Of a stretch of DNA of 64,000 bases, positions 53,511-62,809 are shown piece after piece. A model generated the notes under the pieces. The model did no database searches. It worked only from the letters and a program-made list of their open reading frames with translations, and was not told the DNA's origin. Numbering within the stretch: the stretch's first letter is position 1; each line of letters opens with the position of its first letter. The translations under genes were made by a program, and so were the position numbers. This DNA comes from Vibrio plantisponsor (GTDB taxonomy: Bacteria; Pseudomonadota; Gammaproteobacteria; Enterobacterales; Vibrionaceae): assembly GCF_013041605.1 (NCBI RefSeq), contig NZ_JABEQC010000017.1, positions 1-64,000 of the forward strand, given 5' to 3'.

Positions 53511-55070
53511 TTACTTCTCGTCAACCACTAGGTCGCCGAAGTAAGGGAAGTCCATTGCGTTCACGATTTCTTTCGCGTGTACGTTAGACTTAGCACCCCA
53601 AGCAAGGTTTTGCCAATGTAGAGGAACGAACGCTGCATCGTTGTACAGAGTCGCTTCTACTTTCTGTAGCATTGCTGAACGTTTAGCAGGATCTGTTTCA
53701 ACGTTTGCTTCTTCAACTAGCTTGTCTACTTCTGGGTTAGAGTAGTGACCACAGTTGTACTGACCTTTACCAGTCTCTTCGTTACGAGTCATAGTCAGGA
53801 ATTCAGAGAAGTTCGCTGAATCTTCTGTATCTGAGTGCCAACCGATCATCAGCATATCTGCTGCACATAGGTCGAACTCTGGCCAGTATTGAGCTTTAGG
53901 CATAGTCTTCAGATCAACTTTGATACCGATCTTAGACAGCATTGCTGAAACAGCTTGTGCTACTTTTGCATCGTTCACATAACGGTTGTTAGGAGCGATC
54001 ATAGTAAGCGTGAAACCTTTCTCGTAACCCGCTTCTTTCATTAGCTCTTTTGCTTTTTTCAGGTCAAAGCGTGGAACTAGCTCAGGGTTGTAACCTGCGT
54101 AGCCTTTAGGGCTTTGTTGACCAGCTGCTGTTGCGAAGCCTTTCATGATTTTATCAACGATACCTTCGTTGTTAATCGCATGAACGATAGCTTGACGAAC
54201 ACGAACATCTTTCAACGCTTCGTTGCTAGATTGGTTCATTTGGAACGTGATGATACGAGTACCAGGAAGAGTGATTAGGTCAACGCCTTTCGCTTCTTCA
54301 ACACGTTTGTGATCGTTTGGCGCTACAGGAGCAATCATATCTACGTCGCCAGAAAGAAGCGCAGCAACACGAGTCGCGTCTTCTTTGATTGGCACTAGAG
54401 TAAGTTTGTCTACGTTACCTTTAGACGCTTTGTCCCAGTAACCGTCAAAACGTTCAAATTCAACTTTTACGCCTTGTTCACGAGAAGTAACGATGAAAGG
54501 ACCAGTACCTGATACGTGAGTAGAAGCAAAAGAGTTTCCGTGTTTCACGATTTCAGCTTTGTCTTTACCGTCTTCACCAGTACCAGAGTAGAACTTGCTG
54601 TCCATTGGGAAGATGTAAGTTGCGGTTTGAAGAACAAGCGGGTATGCACCTTTTGACACTAGGTCAAATGTGTAATCATCAACTTTAACCAATTTTTCAA
54701 ACGGTTCGAAAATCGCTTTGAAATCTGGAGAAACTTGTAGGCGGTCGAATGTCCAAACAACATCGTCAGCCGTTAGTTCGTTACCAGAATGGAACTTAAC
54801 ACCTTTACGTAGGTGGAAACGTACCGTTTTATCATCAATACGCTCCCATTTTTCCGCTAGGCGAGCTTCAAAATCCAAATCTTGCGTGTAACGAACTAGT
54901 GGATCAAATACCATATGAGACATCTGAAGCGTACCACCTGAAAGTTGCTCATGTGGATCAAGAGACACTGGGTCTGCGTCGTACGCTACTTTGATGTCTG
55001 CTGCGCTAGCTGCAAAGCTTAAACCAGCGGCCATTAAAGCTAATGCTAATTTGCTTTTCATGGTTTTCAT
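53511..55070 (-). CDS. Periplasmic substrate-binding protein (family 5, DppA-like)
   Basis: A 519-residue secreted protein with a signal peptide (about residues 1-23, ending ASA). It opens DIKVAYDADPVSLDPHEQLSG, the family 5 pattern, with LRKGVKFHSGNELTADDVVWTFDR, the family signature, near residue 85. The ligand pocket is unknown, so peptide is inferred from the whole operon. The ATG at 55070 follows AAGGAGTTATGCA; the frame is open to 55097 without signal. It lies in the operon behind the fused ATPase gene. Confidence 0.93.
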   Translation of the reverse strand: MKTMKSKLALALMAAGLSFAASAADIKVAYDADPVSLDPHEQLSGGTLQMSHMVFDPLVRYTQDLDFEARLAEKWERIDDKTVRFHLRKGVKFHSGNELTADDVVWTFDRLQVSPDFKAIFEPFEKLVKVDDYTFDLVSKGAYPLVLQTATYIFPMDSKFYSGTGEDGKDKAEIVKHGNSFASTHVSGTGPFIVTSREQGVKVEFERFDGYWDKASKGNVDKLTLVPIKEDATRVAALLSGDVDMIAPVAPNDHKRVEEAKGVDLITLPGTRIITFQMNQSSNEALKDVRVRQAIVHAINNEGIVDKIMKGFATAAGQQSPKGYAGYNPELVPRFDLKKAKELMKEAGYEKGFTLTMIAPNNRYVNDAKVAQAVSAMLSKIGIKVDLKTMPKAQYWPEFDLCAADMLMIGWHSDTEDSANFSEFLTMTRNEETGKGQYNCGHYSNPEVDKLVEEANVETDPAKRSAMLQKVEATLYNDAAFVPLHWQNLAWGAKSNVHAKEIVNAMDFPYFGDLVVDEK

Positions 55071-55164
55071 TGCATAACTCCTTATGCGGGAATCCAAATC
55101 CCTAGTTGTTGTATTTGCTTCTGCTTAAAATGCCAAACAAGAACGTTTGGTAATGGTTACGGCT

Positions 55165-56880
55165 TTAGGCCGTTTCTACTTCTTCTCTTAACCCTGTGAA
55201 TTCAGGCATCAAAGAAATCAGTTGTTTACTGTACTCGTGCTGAGGAGAGTTGAAAAGCTGCTCCGTTGGCGCAACTTCCAGTAAAGTCCCCATTTTCATC
55301 ACACCTACGCGATCACACATTTGGCGAATCACAGGTAAATCGTGACTGATAAACAGCATGGTTAGGTTCAGTTCATCTTGAAGATCTTTAAGAAGGTTCA
55401 AAATCTGAGCCTGTACAGATACATCCAGAGCGGATGTCGGTTCATCACAAATCAGTAAGCGCGGGCGCGTTGCTAACGCACGAGCGATAGAAATACGTTG
55501 GCGTTGACCACCTGAAAACTCGTGCGGATATTTCACGCCAGCCATTTTGCCAAGGCCTACGTGCTCTAATAAATCGTTTACGATTTGACGCGTTTCCGCT
55601 TCACCACTGGTTAGCTTATGGAAACGAATAGGCTCCGCAACGATATCGAAAATCTTCATACGCGGGTTCATCGACGTATAAGGGTTTTGGAATACCATCT
55701 GCATTTGACGACGCATAGGGCGACGCTCTTTTTCAGATTTCAGAGCCGTTAAATCAATGCCTTCAAATGTCACGCGACCATCATTTGGCTGGTAAAGACC
55801 CGCGATAACACGCGCAATAGTCGATTTACCTGAACCCGATTCGCCAACCAGACCAAAGGTTTCGCCTTCAAACACTTCAAAACTCACATCGTTTGAAGCT
55901 TGCACATATTCACGACGGCTTTCGAATAAGGAATCTTTAGTCACAAAACGCAAGTTTACGTTTTCTACTTTCAGTAACGGGCCTGTGTACGCTCTGTTGT
56001 CCTGACTCTTACCTAACCAGTGATTTTTAATATCAATCGATTTTGTCTCTTCCGCTTGTTCGATGTAAGTCACCAGCGGGAAACGATCAAGCTTCTTGTC
56101 AGAACGTGGTACAGCTGAAATCAGGCTGCGCGTGTATTTGTGATCAGGGTTACCCAGCACTTTTGCTGTTGGGCCAAATTCAACCAGATCACCTCGATAC
56201 ATAACCGCGACGCGATCAGTAACGTTCGACACAACACCCATATCGTGCGTAACCAACATACAACCTACGTTGTTCTTGATACACAACTCACGAATCAGAC
56301 TTAGGATTTGGTCCTGAATAGAAACATCCAGCGCCGTTGTTGGTTCATCCGCAATAATCAGATCAGGTTCACCAGCAAGAGCGATAGCAATAACCACACG
56401 CTGACGCATACCACCAGAGAACTGGTGAGGGTATTGCTTTAGACGGTTCTCAGGCTGAGGAATACCCACTTGCTTCATTAAGGAAAGCGCTCGTTGATAG
56501 GCCTCTTCTTCAGAAACCTTCATATTGGCATGAATGGTTTCTGTTAATTGGTGCTCAACGGTAAATAGCGGGTTCAAAGACGTCATCGGGTCTTGGAAAA
56601 TAAAGCCAATTTTAGAACCACGCACTTTGCGCATTTTCTCAGGCGATAAACCGGAGATTTTTTCGCCGTCTAGGAAAACTTCACCACCAGCAATCGTGCC
56701 TGGAGGACTAAGCAAATCAATAACAGCATTACCAACGGTAGACTTACCCGCACCAGATTCGCCAACCACACCGACGATCTCACCGCGCTCAATGTTGAAC
56801 GAAAGTGATTTTACTGCCGCATGCACACCGTGACGCGAAGGATATTCAATACGAAGGTTTTTTACTTCTAAAAGTGACAT
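55165..56880 (-). CDS. Fused double ABC ATPase (DppD-DppF-like)
   Basis: A 571-residue protein containing two ABC ATPase domains in one chain. The first (about residues 5-265) has GESGAGKST and FSGGMRQRVVIAIALA with LIIADEPTTALD. The second (about 305-560) has GESGSGKST and FSGGQRQRISIARALA with LLICDEPTSALD. Family members usually carry two separate ATPases (DppD and DppF); the fusion is a known variant. Each domain has the oligopeptide-type C-terminal VAPTEQLFNSPQHEY-like segment. It opens the operon. Confidence 0.92.
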   Translation of the reverse strand: MSLLEVKNLRIEYPSRHGVHAAVKSLSFNIERGEIVGVVGESGAGKSTVGNAVIDLLSPPGTIAGGEVFLDGEKISGLSPEKMRKVRGSKIGFIFQDPMTSLNPLFTVEHQLTETIHANMKVSEEEAYQRALSLMKQVGIPQPENRLKQYPHQFSGGMRQRVVIAIALAGEPDLIIADEPTTALDVSIQDQILSLIRELCIKNNVGCMLVTHDMGVVSNVTDRVAVMYRGDLVEFGPTAKVLGNPDHKYTRSLISAVPRSDKKLDRFPLVTYIEQAEETKSIDIKNHWLGKSQDNRAYTGPLLKVENVNLRFVTKDSLFESRREYVQASNDVSFEVFEGETFGLVGESGSGKSTIARVIAGLYQPNDGRVTFEGIDLTALKSEKERRPMRRQMQMVFQNPYTSMNPRMKIFDIVAEPIRFHKLTSGEAETRQIVNDLLEHVGLGKMAGVKYPHEFSGGQRQRISIARALATRPRLLICDEPTSALDVSVQAQILNLLKDLQDELNLTMLFISHDLPVIRQMCDRVGVMKMGTLLEVAPTEQLFNSPQHEYSKQLISLMPEFTGLREEVETA

Positions 56881-57592
56881 TTACACCAGACCTCTACTGC
56901 TCGGCAGTTTTCTGCCCTGTCTGCGTCTCATACCTCGGTGAAAAATACGAGTAATATGAGTACAAGTGAATCCATTCTTGTCAGTACAAAATTCTGACAA
57001 TTTACAAGCCCATCAATTTGGCAAATATTTCACAGAAAAGCAACAAAGATAGGATAAAAAGTCGATAAAAAACGAATTCAAAGCACTATTATCGAATTTG
57101 TATGCACCATAAATGCACATAACAATGGTTTGACCATTCATCTAGCACGTAAAAATACACAGAACAACTCAGCCTTAAACACTGTAAAGCCACAAAATAA
57201 CCATACAATCTAAAATTGAATCAGTGAATAATAAATCAAATTTAAGCAATGAAATTTTATTAACAAAATAGAAACAAAAATAGAATTCAAAGCGAAAGCT
57301 AAAATTAATGACCAAATTAAAATCAAACAGCAGTCATAAAATCGAAACATAGATCACATAAGCAGGTGTTTATTCCAAGCCGTTTCATTCACATAAACTG
57401 CAAATTTAGTCACTTTAAAATTCAGAAATCCATTTTTGTACAAAATACACGCACTTATACTTTAGATGATTTTTACTCAACGCAAGAAATGACCCAGAAT
57501 AATTTGAAATACATCCCAGCGTTGAGCATATGAAATTACAAAAACATCATTAAAGCATCCACTTCATCGTCATTCTGCTTCAAGACGACAAA
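56881..57592. other. AT-rich intergenic region upstream of the peptide ABC operon
   Basis: About 710 bp, strongly AT-rich, with no credible gene on either strand. It must hold the promoter of the fused ATPase gene. A perfect 7-bp inverted repeat (TTGTCAG and CTGACAA, 56978-57000) is a candidate operator. I recognise nothing else. Confidence 0.6.
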
Positions 57593-58059
57593 AGCCCCAG
57601 TCTTTCGACTGAGGCTTCATTATGGTTGTCGATGAAGAGCCAGATCCCGCACATCAGGCGAACCCCGCTCTGTTCGAAGACCTAAAATCTGGATGTAAAA
57701 AAGCCCCAGTCTTTCGACTGAGGCTTCATTATGGTTGTCGATGAAGAGCCAGATCCCGCACATCAGGCGAACCCCGCTCTGCTCGAAAACCTAAACTCTG
57801 GATGTAAAAAATCCCCGTCATTTCTGACGAGACTTTATGTAGGGGTCGGTGAAGAGCCAGATCCTGAACATCAGGCGAACCCCACTCTGTTCGAAAAACT
57901 AAACTCTAGATGTAAAAAAGCCCCATCATTTCTAACGAGACTTTATATAGTGGTTGGTGAAGAGCCAGATCCTGAACATCAGGCGAACCCCGCTCTGTTC
58001 GAAAACCTAAACTTTGGATGTAAAAAAGCCCCAGTCTTTCGACTGAGGCTTCGTTGTAG
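57593..58059 (-). repeat. Tandem 108-109-bp repeats of a tRNA 3' end plus terminator
   Basis: Five copies of a terminator hairpin start near 57593, 57702, 57811, 57919 and 58027, spaced by 109, 109, 108 and 108 bp. Each is of the form GCCTCAGTCGAAAGACTGG or a variant on the minus strand, with TTTTT. Between them each unit has CTCTTCACC(A/G)ACC, the 3' acceptor of the tRNA-Pro at 58060, and a conserved GCGGGGTTCG segment. The array lies directly downstream of the tRNA operon. It resembles the E. coli tyrT locus, where a repeated unit includes the tRNA 3' end. Confidence 0.8.
58023..58052 (-). terminator. First terminator of the tRNA operon
   Basis: On the minus strand GAAGCCTCAGTC, loop GAAA, GACTGGGGCTT, then TTTT. 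It lies 8 bp after the 3' end of the last tRNA. Four more copies follow in the tandem repeats. Confidence 0.88.
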
Positions 58060-58136
<77 letters not shown>

Positions 58137-58191
58137 ACGAGTGTTTTATCTCGAAATTCATCAAGAAAGGGAACCGAAGTTACCAGAATAA

Positions 58192-58268
58192 TGGGGTGGC
58201 CAACGAGGCTTGAACTCGCGACAACCGGAATCACAATCCGGGACTCTACCAACTGAGCTATGGCCACC
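58192..58268 (-). tRNA. tRNA-His(GTG), copy 1
   Basis: A 77-nt cloverleaf with CCA encoded. The anticodon loop CGGATTGTGATTCCG has GTG. The extra G at the 5' end (position -1) pairs with C73, the hallmark of tRNA-His. Confidence 0.97.
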
Positions 58269-58276
58269 AAAATTAG

Positions 58277-58353
<77 letters not shown>

Positions 58354-58408
58354 ACGAGTGTTTTATCTCGAAATTCATCAAGAAAGGGAACCGAAGTTAC
58401 CAGAATAA

Positions 58409-58485
58409 TGGGGTGGCCAACGAGGCTTGAACTCGCGACAACCGGAATCACAATCCGGGACTCTACCAACTGAGCTATGGCCACC
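58409..58485 (-). tRNA. tRNA-His(GTG), copy 2
   Basis: Identical to the tRNA at 58192, 217 bp away. Duplicate of the first His copy. Confidence 0.97.
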
Positions 58486-58527
58486 ACTGTATTTGCCAAT
58501 TCGCTTACAATCCCGTAAGCATCCGGA

Positions 58528-58604
<77 letters not shown>

Positions 58605-58625
58605 ATGCCCTATCGGCGGAGTGGA

Positions 58626-58654
58626 ATAATACGTAGTTCACACTATGTCGTCTA
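58626..58654 (-). promoter_or_regulatory. Promoter of the tRNA operon
   Basis: On the minus strand -35 TAGACG (58649-58654) and -10 TATTAT (58626-58631) are 17 bp apart, followed by a GC-rich discriminator TCCACTCCGCCG, typical of stringently controlled tRNA promoters. An inverted repeat (CACATCCTT with AAGGATGTG) lies further upstream near 58695-58729. Nothing else of note between 58655 and the cytochrome gene at 58922. Confidence 0.68.
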
Positions 58655-58921
58655 GTATTTTTTCAACTTTTTTTGCCGTTTGATGGCTTTTTCGTCACAT
58701 CCTTGTAGCTATTACCACAATAAGGATGTGACTAAGACCTTGAAGATCGCAACTTGTTGTTTATTGCAACAACTTATCGGGATATAATCACTCACTGTTT
58801 ACATTGATTTAACAGCAAAGTTAACTTAACACACAAACTATGTTGCTTAAAATCACCCCTACTCTAAATATAAATAGGTAAGCAGCACTTACCTTCGGAA
58901 TGTAAAGTGAGTTTATAGGAT

Positions 58922-59323
58922 ATGTCTCGATCACTCTTTAGCGTATTGTTCGCTGCTCTAACTTTTTCTACTGCAGCCCTAGCAACTAGCCAAGCTGATT
59001 ATGATGCTATTGCTGAACGTATTAAACCCGTTGGTGATGTTTACCTAGCTGGTAGTGAACCTGTTTCTGCAGAACCTGCAGGCCCTCGTGATGGTGCGAA
59101 AGTCTACGGTACTTTCTGTATCGCTTGTCACGCCTCTGGAGTAAGCGGTGCGCCAATCAAAGGTAACGCTGACCAATGGGCACCTCGTATTGCTCAAGGC
59201 ATCGATGTATTGAAAACCCATGCGATTAACGGTTTAAACATGATGCCACCTAAAGGTACATGTATGGACTGTTCTGACGATGAAATCGTTGCAGCAATCG
59301 AGCACATGATTGAAGGTTTGTAA
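58922..59323 (+). CDS. Cytochrome c5 (class I, periplasmic)
   Basis: A 133-residue secreted cytochrome. Signal peptide about residues 1-22. The heme motif CIACH (Cys66, Cys69, His70) binds heme c, with axial Met108 in MPPKG. A second pair Cys114/Cys117 (CMDC) is the disulfide found in cytochrome c5. It serves as an electron carrier in the periplasm. It lies alone with its own terminator, converging on rep. Confidence 0.92.
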   Translation: MSRSLFSVLFAALTFSTAALATSQADYDAIAERIKPVGDVYLAGSEPVSAEPAGPRDGAKVYGTFCIACHASGVSGAPIKGNADQWAPRIAQGIDVLKTHAINGLNMMPPKGTCMDCSDDEIVAAIEHMIEGL

Positions 59324-59352
59324 TTTCTTTCTATATCAGACGCTTTCTATGT

Positions 59353-59385
59353 AAAAAGGCTTGGTTTATACCAAGCCCTTTTTAT
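59353..59385 (+). terminator. Bidirectional terminator between cytochrome c5 and rep
   Basis: AAAAAGGCTTGG, loop TTTATA, CCAAGCCCTTTTT. A- and T-runs on both strands. Confidence 0.88.
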
Positions 59386-59405
59386 TTCAGTCTCTATCGA
59401 GCACG

Positions 59406-61421
59406 CTATTTTTTGAACATTGCACGCAAGTTGGCAATGTGAGCCTGCCCTTTCGCCATACGCTCTTCTGCTGTTTGCGGTTGTTTCTGGCTTTCCCATT
59501 CCACATCATCAAACGGAAGTTCGTCTAAGAAGCGGCTTTGTGTCGGCTTTATCAGTTCACCGAACTGGCGACGCTCTTTACACATAATAAAAGTCAGTTC
59601 CCGCTGCGCACGAGTGATACCCACATACATTAAGCGACGCTCTTCTTCTACATTGTCTTCATCAATACTGGTTTGATGGGGCAGAATACCTTCCTCAGCA
59701 CCAAGCAAGTAAACGTATGGAAACTCAAGACCTTTAGACGCATGCAAAGTCATTAGCTGAACAGCATCACTGTCATCACTGTCTTCGCCGCGTTCCATCA
59801 TGTCACGTAGGGTCAATCGCTGAACCACCTCTTTGAGAGTTTTCTCTTCTTTATCTGGATTATCACCTTCTAAGTCAGCAACTATCCAAGAGTAAAGATC
59901 AGAGACGTTCTTCATGCGCATCTCTGCTGCTTTAGGGCTTGATGAGGTTTCATACAACCAGTCTTCGTAGTTGATATCGCGAACCAGTGAACGTACTGCT
60001 TCAACCGTATTACCACGTTCCGCATTATCAGCGATCGCGACCAACCACTGAGTAAAACGCTGTAAGTTCTCCAGACCTCTTCCCGATAAGTGCTGTTCTA
60101 AACCCAGTTCAAAGCTCGCTTCAAACAAGCTTTTTCCTCGCATATTGGCATAGCTGCCCAGCTTTTCCAGTGTGACAGGGCCTATCTCTCTGCGAGGTGT
60201 ATTGACGATGCGTAAGAACGCATTGTCATCATCTGGATTCACCAACACTCGCAGATAAGCCATGATGTCTTTGATTTCAGCTCGAGCGAAAAACGACGTG
60301 CCACCGGAGATTTTGTACGGAACCCGGTTTTGCGTCAGATACTTTTCTATCAATCGTGACTGATGGTTCCCGCGATACAAAATTGAATAATCTCTGTATT
60401 CGGTTCTATTAAGAAACTTATGAGCAATGATTTCTGCCGTTACACGTTCAGCTTCATGTTCATCATTTTTCGCTAAAATGACTTTGAGTTTTTCCCCATC
60501 AGGGATCTCAGAGAACAGCGATTTTTCATACACGTGCGGGTTGTTGGCAATCAAGATGTTAGCTGCGCGAAGAATACGGCTGGTTGAGCGGTAGTTCTGC
60601 TCCAACTTAATCAGTTTTAAGTTAGGAAAATCTTGACCAAGCAACACCAAGTTCTGTGGTTTCGCCCCACGCCATGAATAGATGGACTGATCATCGTCGC
60701 CAACGACGGTGAGACGGGCGCGTTCACCCACCAGCAGTTTGACCAGTTCATACTGACTGGAGTTGGTATCTTGGTATTCATCAACCAGCAGATAGCGAAT
60801 ACGATTTTGCCAGCGCTGGCGAACTTCTTCATTGCCACGCAATAGCAGCACAGGCATGAGAATCAAATCATCAAAATCCAATGCGTTATAAGCGCGCATC
60901 TGGGTTTGATACATTTCAAAACAGAAAGCAAACAGCTGCATCTGTTCGCCTTGAGCACTTGCTTTGGCATGCTCAGGCGTGATCATGTCATTTTTCCAAT
61001 TGGAGATGGTACTCATCAACTGGCGCAGCAAGTCTTTGTCACCATCGAGCTGCTTTTCCGTTAACTCTTTTAGCAACGCTAGCTGATCTTGGTCGTCAAA
61101 CAGAGAGAAACCCGCTTTTAAACCGAGGTGCTTAAACTCACGACGAATGATATTCAAACCTAAGGTATGGAAGGTTGAAACCATCAAACCTCTGGATTCT
61201 TGGCGTCCTAAAGTCTGCCCGACACGCTCTTTCATTTCACGCGCCGCTTTATTAGTAAAGGTCACCGCTGCAATATTGCGCGCTTTATAACCACATTGCT
61301 GAACTAAATAGGCTATTTTATTAGTGATTACACGTGTTTTACCTGAACCCGCACCTGCTAAAACCAAGCATGGGCCAGATACATACTTTACGGCTTCGTC
61401 TTGTCTAGGGTTCAGCTTCAT
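59406..61421 (-). CDS. rep: ATP-dependent DNA helicase Rep
   Basis: A 671-residue SF1A 3'-5' helicase that clears proteins ahead of replication forks. It opens MKLNPRQDEAVKYV and has Walker A GAGSGKTRVI, motif II LVDEYQDTN, GDDDQSIYSWRGAKPQ and the late QLMTLHASKGLEFP with YVGITRAQ. It lacks the C-terminal Tudor tail that UvrD has, which separates it from uvrD at 35668. The length matches E. coli Rep (673). It has its own promoter in 61422-61690, a 270-bp gap shared with the divergent RND adaptor. Confidence 0.97.
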   Translation of the reverse strand: MKLNPRQDEAVKYVSGPCLVLAGAGSGKTRVITNKIAYLVQQCGYKARNIAAVTFTNKAAREMKERVGQTLGRQESRGLMVSTFHTLGLNIIRREFKHLGLKAGFSLFDDQDQLALLKELTEKQLDGDKDLLRQLMSTISNWKNDMITPEHAKASAQGEQMQLFAFCFEMYQTQMRAYNALDFDDLILMPVLLLRGNEEVRQRWQNRIRYLLVDEYQDTNSSQYELVKLLVGERARLTVVGDDDQSIYSWRGAKPQNLVLLGQDFPNLKLIKLEQNYRSTSRILRAANILIANNPHVYEKSLFSEIPDGEKLKVILAKNDEHEAERVTAEIIAHKFLNRTEYRDYSILYRGNHQSRLIEKYLTQNRVPYKISGGTSFFARAEIKDIMAYLRVLVNPDDDNAFLRIVNTPRREIGPVTLEKLGSYANMRGKSLFEASFELGLEQHLSGRGLENLQRFTQWLVAIADNAERGNTVEAVRSLVRDINYEDWLYETSSSPKAAEMRMKNVSDLYSWIVADLEGDNPDKEEKTLKEVVQRLTLRDMMERGEDSDDSDAVQLMTLHASKGLEFPYVYLLGAEEGILPHQTSIDEDNVEEERRLMYVGITRAQRELTFIMCKERRQFGELIKPTQSRFLDELPFDDVEWESQKQPQTAEERMAKGQAHIANLRAMFKK

Positions 61422-61691
61422 AGTGTTCTCGAGTCGATAAATAAAGGCCGCTTATGATAGTCTGCATAAGCGATCAATTCCAACTAAGTTAAAAGTGTAA
61501 CTATTTGTCATTTTATTGTACAAGTGTATTGCAAAATGAATACTTCGTTGCGCATAATACCGCCACATTATGAATTTACCTTTCCCGAGCAGAACCCTCT
61601 TCTCGGGTTTACTCGTTAGCAAACGTGTTTAATGGATTGATTTAAAAGCAACTGAATATTAATCCGACACGAACTTGGAGCTCTGAGCCGA

Positions 61692-62798
61692 ATGAAAAAG
61701 TGGACCTTTTTTATGTTACTGATTGCTGTGCTACTTTTTGGCAGCGTGATTGGTTTCAATTTATTCAAGCAACAGAAAATCGCCGAGTACATGGCAAACC
61801 GTCCTGAACCAGAGTTTCCTGTTACCGTCACAGAAGTAACAGCTAATGACTGGACGCCAGTGATTGAAGCTATCGGTTTTATTGAACCAAACCAAGGTGT
61901 TACTTTAACTACTGAGACCAGCGGTGTGATCGACAAGATAATGTTTGAATCAGGCGCTCAAGTCTCGACAGATCAACCATTGGTATTGCTAGATTCACAA
62001 GTGGAAATCGCCAACCTGAAAAGTACTCAGGCACGCCTTCCTGCGGCTGAAGCAAAATATAAGCGCTACAAAGGCTTGTATACCAAAGGCTCGATTTCAA
62101 AAGAGTCTTACGATGATGCAGAAGCAAGCTACTTGTCTCTGTCTGCGGATATTGAAAGCCTCAAAGCAGCGATTGCACGTCGTGAAATCAAAGCACCGTT
62201 TGCTGGTGTAGTCGGTATTCGTAATGTTTACTTAGGCCAATATCTTCAACCGGGCACAGACATTGTGCGCCTTGAGGATACCAGCATTATGCGTTTACGC
62301 TTTACCGTTTCACAGACCGACATTTCCCGAATTTCTCTAGGACAAGAGGTCGATATTTTTGTCGATTCATATCCGGAAAAATCTTTTACTGGCTCAATTA
62401 CAGCTATTGAACCTGCTGTCAGCGTGCAAAGTGGCCTGATTCAAGTTCAAGCGGATATCCCAAACAACGATGGTCTTCTTCGTAGCGGTATGTTTGCTCG
62501 CGCTAACATTATTTTGCCTAAGTTAGTTGACCAAGTGATCGTTCCTCAAACAGCGATAACCTTTACTCTCTATGGTGATAGTGTCTATGTGATGAAAAAG
62601 GTCGATGGTGCTGATCGCGTAGAGCAACGTGTGGTAAAAGTTGGCGAGCGTAAAGGTGCAGATGCTCATGTCCTTGATGGCTTAGAGATTGGTGATGTGG
62701 TGATCACGTCAGGTCAAGTTCGTCTAAGCAACAACTCAAAAGTTCGTGTAGTAGAAAGCAGTGCGACTACTCCACCAGCTCAAACACCGATGCTGTAA
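61692..62798 (+). CDS. RND efflux periplasmic adaptor (second system)
   Basis: A 368-residue membrane-fusion protein anchored by one N-terminal helix (about residues 4-22), without a lipobox. It carries GFIEPNQGVTLTTETSGVI, the lipoyl half, then a short helical hairpin, the second half with IKAPFAGVVGIRNVYLGQYLQ, a barrel and a Pro/Thr-rich tail. It belongs to a different branch than the adaptor at 45961. The pump gene starts 11 bp later. Confidence 0.9.
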   Translation: MKKWTFFMLLIAVLLFGSVIGFNLFKQQKIAEYMANRPEPEFPVTVTEVTANDWTPVIEAIGFIEPNQGVTLTTETSGVIDKIMFESGAQVSTDQPLVLLDSQVEIANLKSTQARLPAAEAKYKRYKGLYTKGSISKESYDDAEASYLSLSADIESLKAAIARREIKAPFAGVVGIRNVYLGQYLQPGTDIVRLEDTSIMRLRFTVSQTDISRISLGQEVDIFVDSYPEKSFTGSITAIEPAVSVQSGLIQVQADIPNNDGLLRSGMFARANIILPKLVDQVIVPQTAITFTLYGDSVYVMKKVDGADRVEQRVVKVGERKGADAHVLDGLEIGDVVITSGQVRLSNNSKVRVVESSATTPPAQTPML

Positions 62799-62809
62799 TT
62801 GGAGGACTC

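Noticed and set aside
57593..58059. The tandem repeats as a CRISPR array
   Set aside because: Units are about 108 bp with no unique spacers and no cas genes; each holds a terminator.
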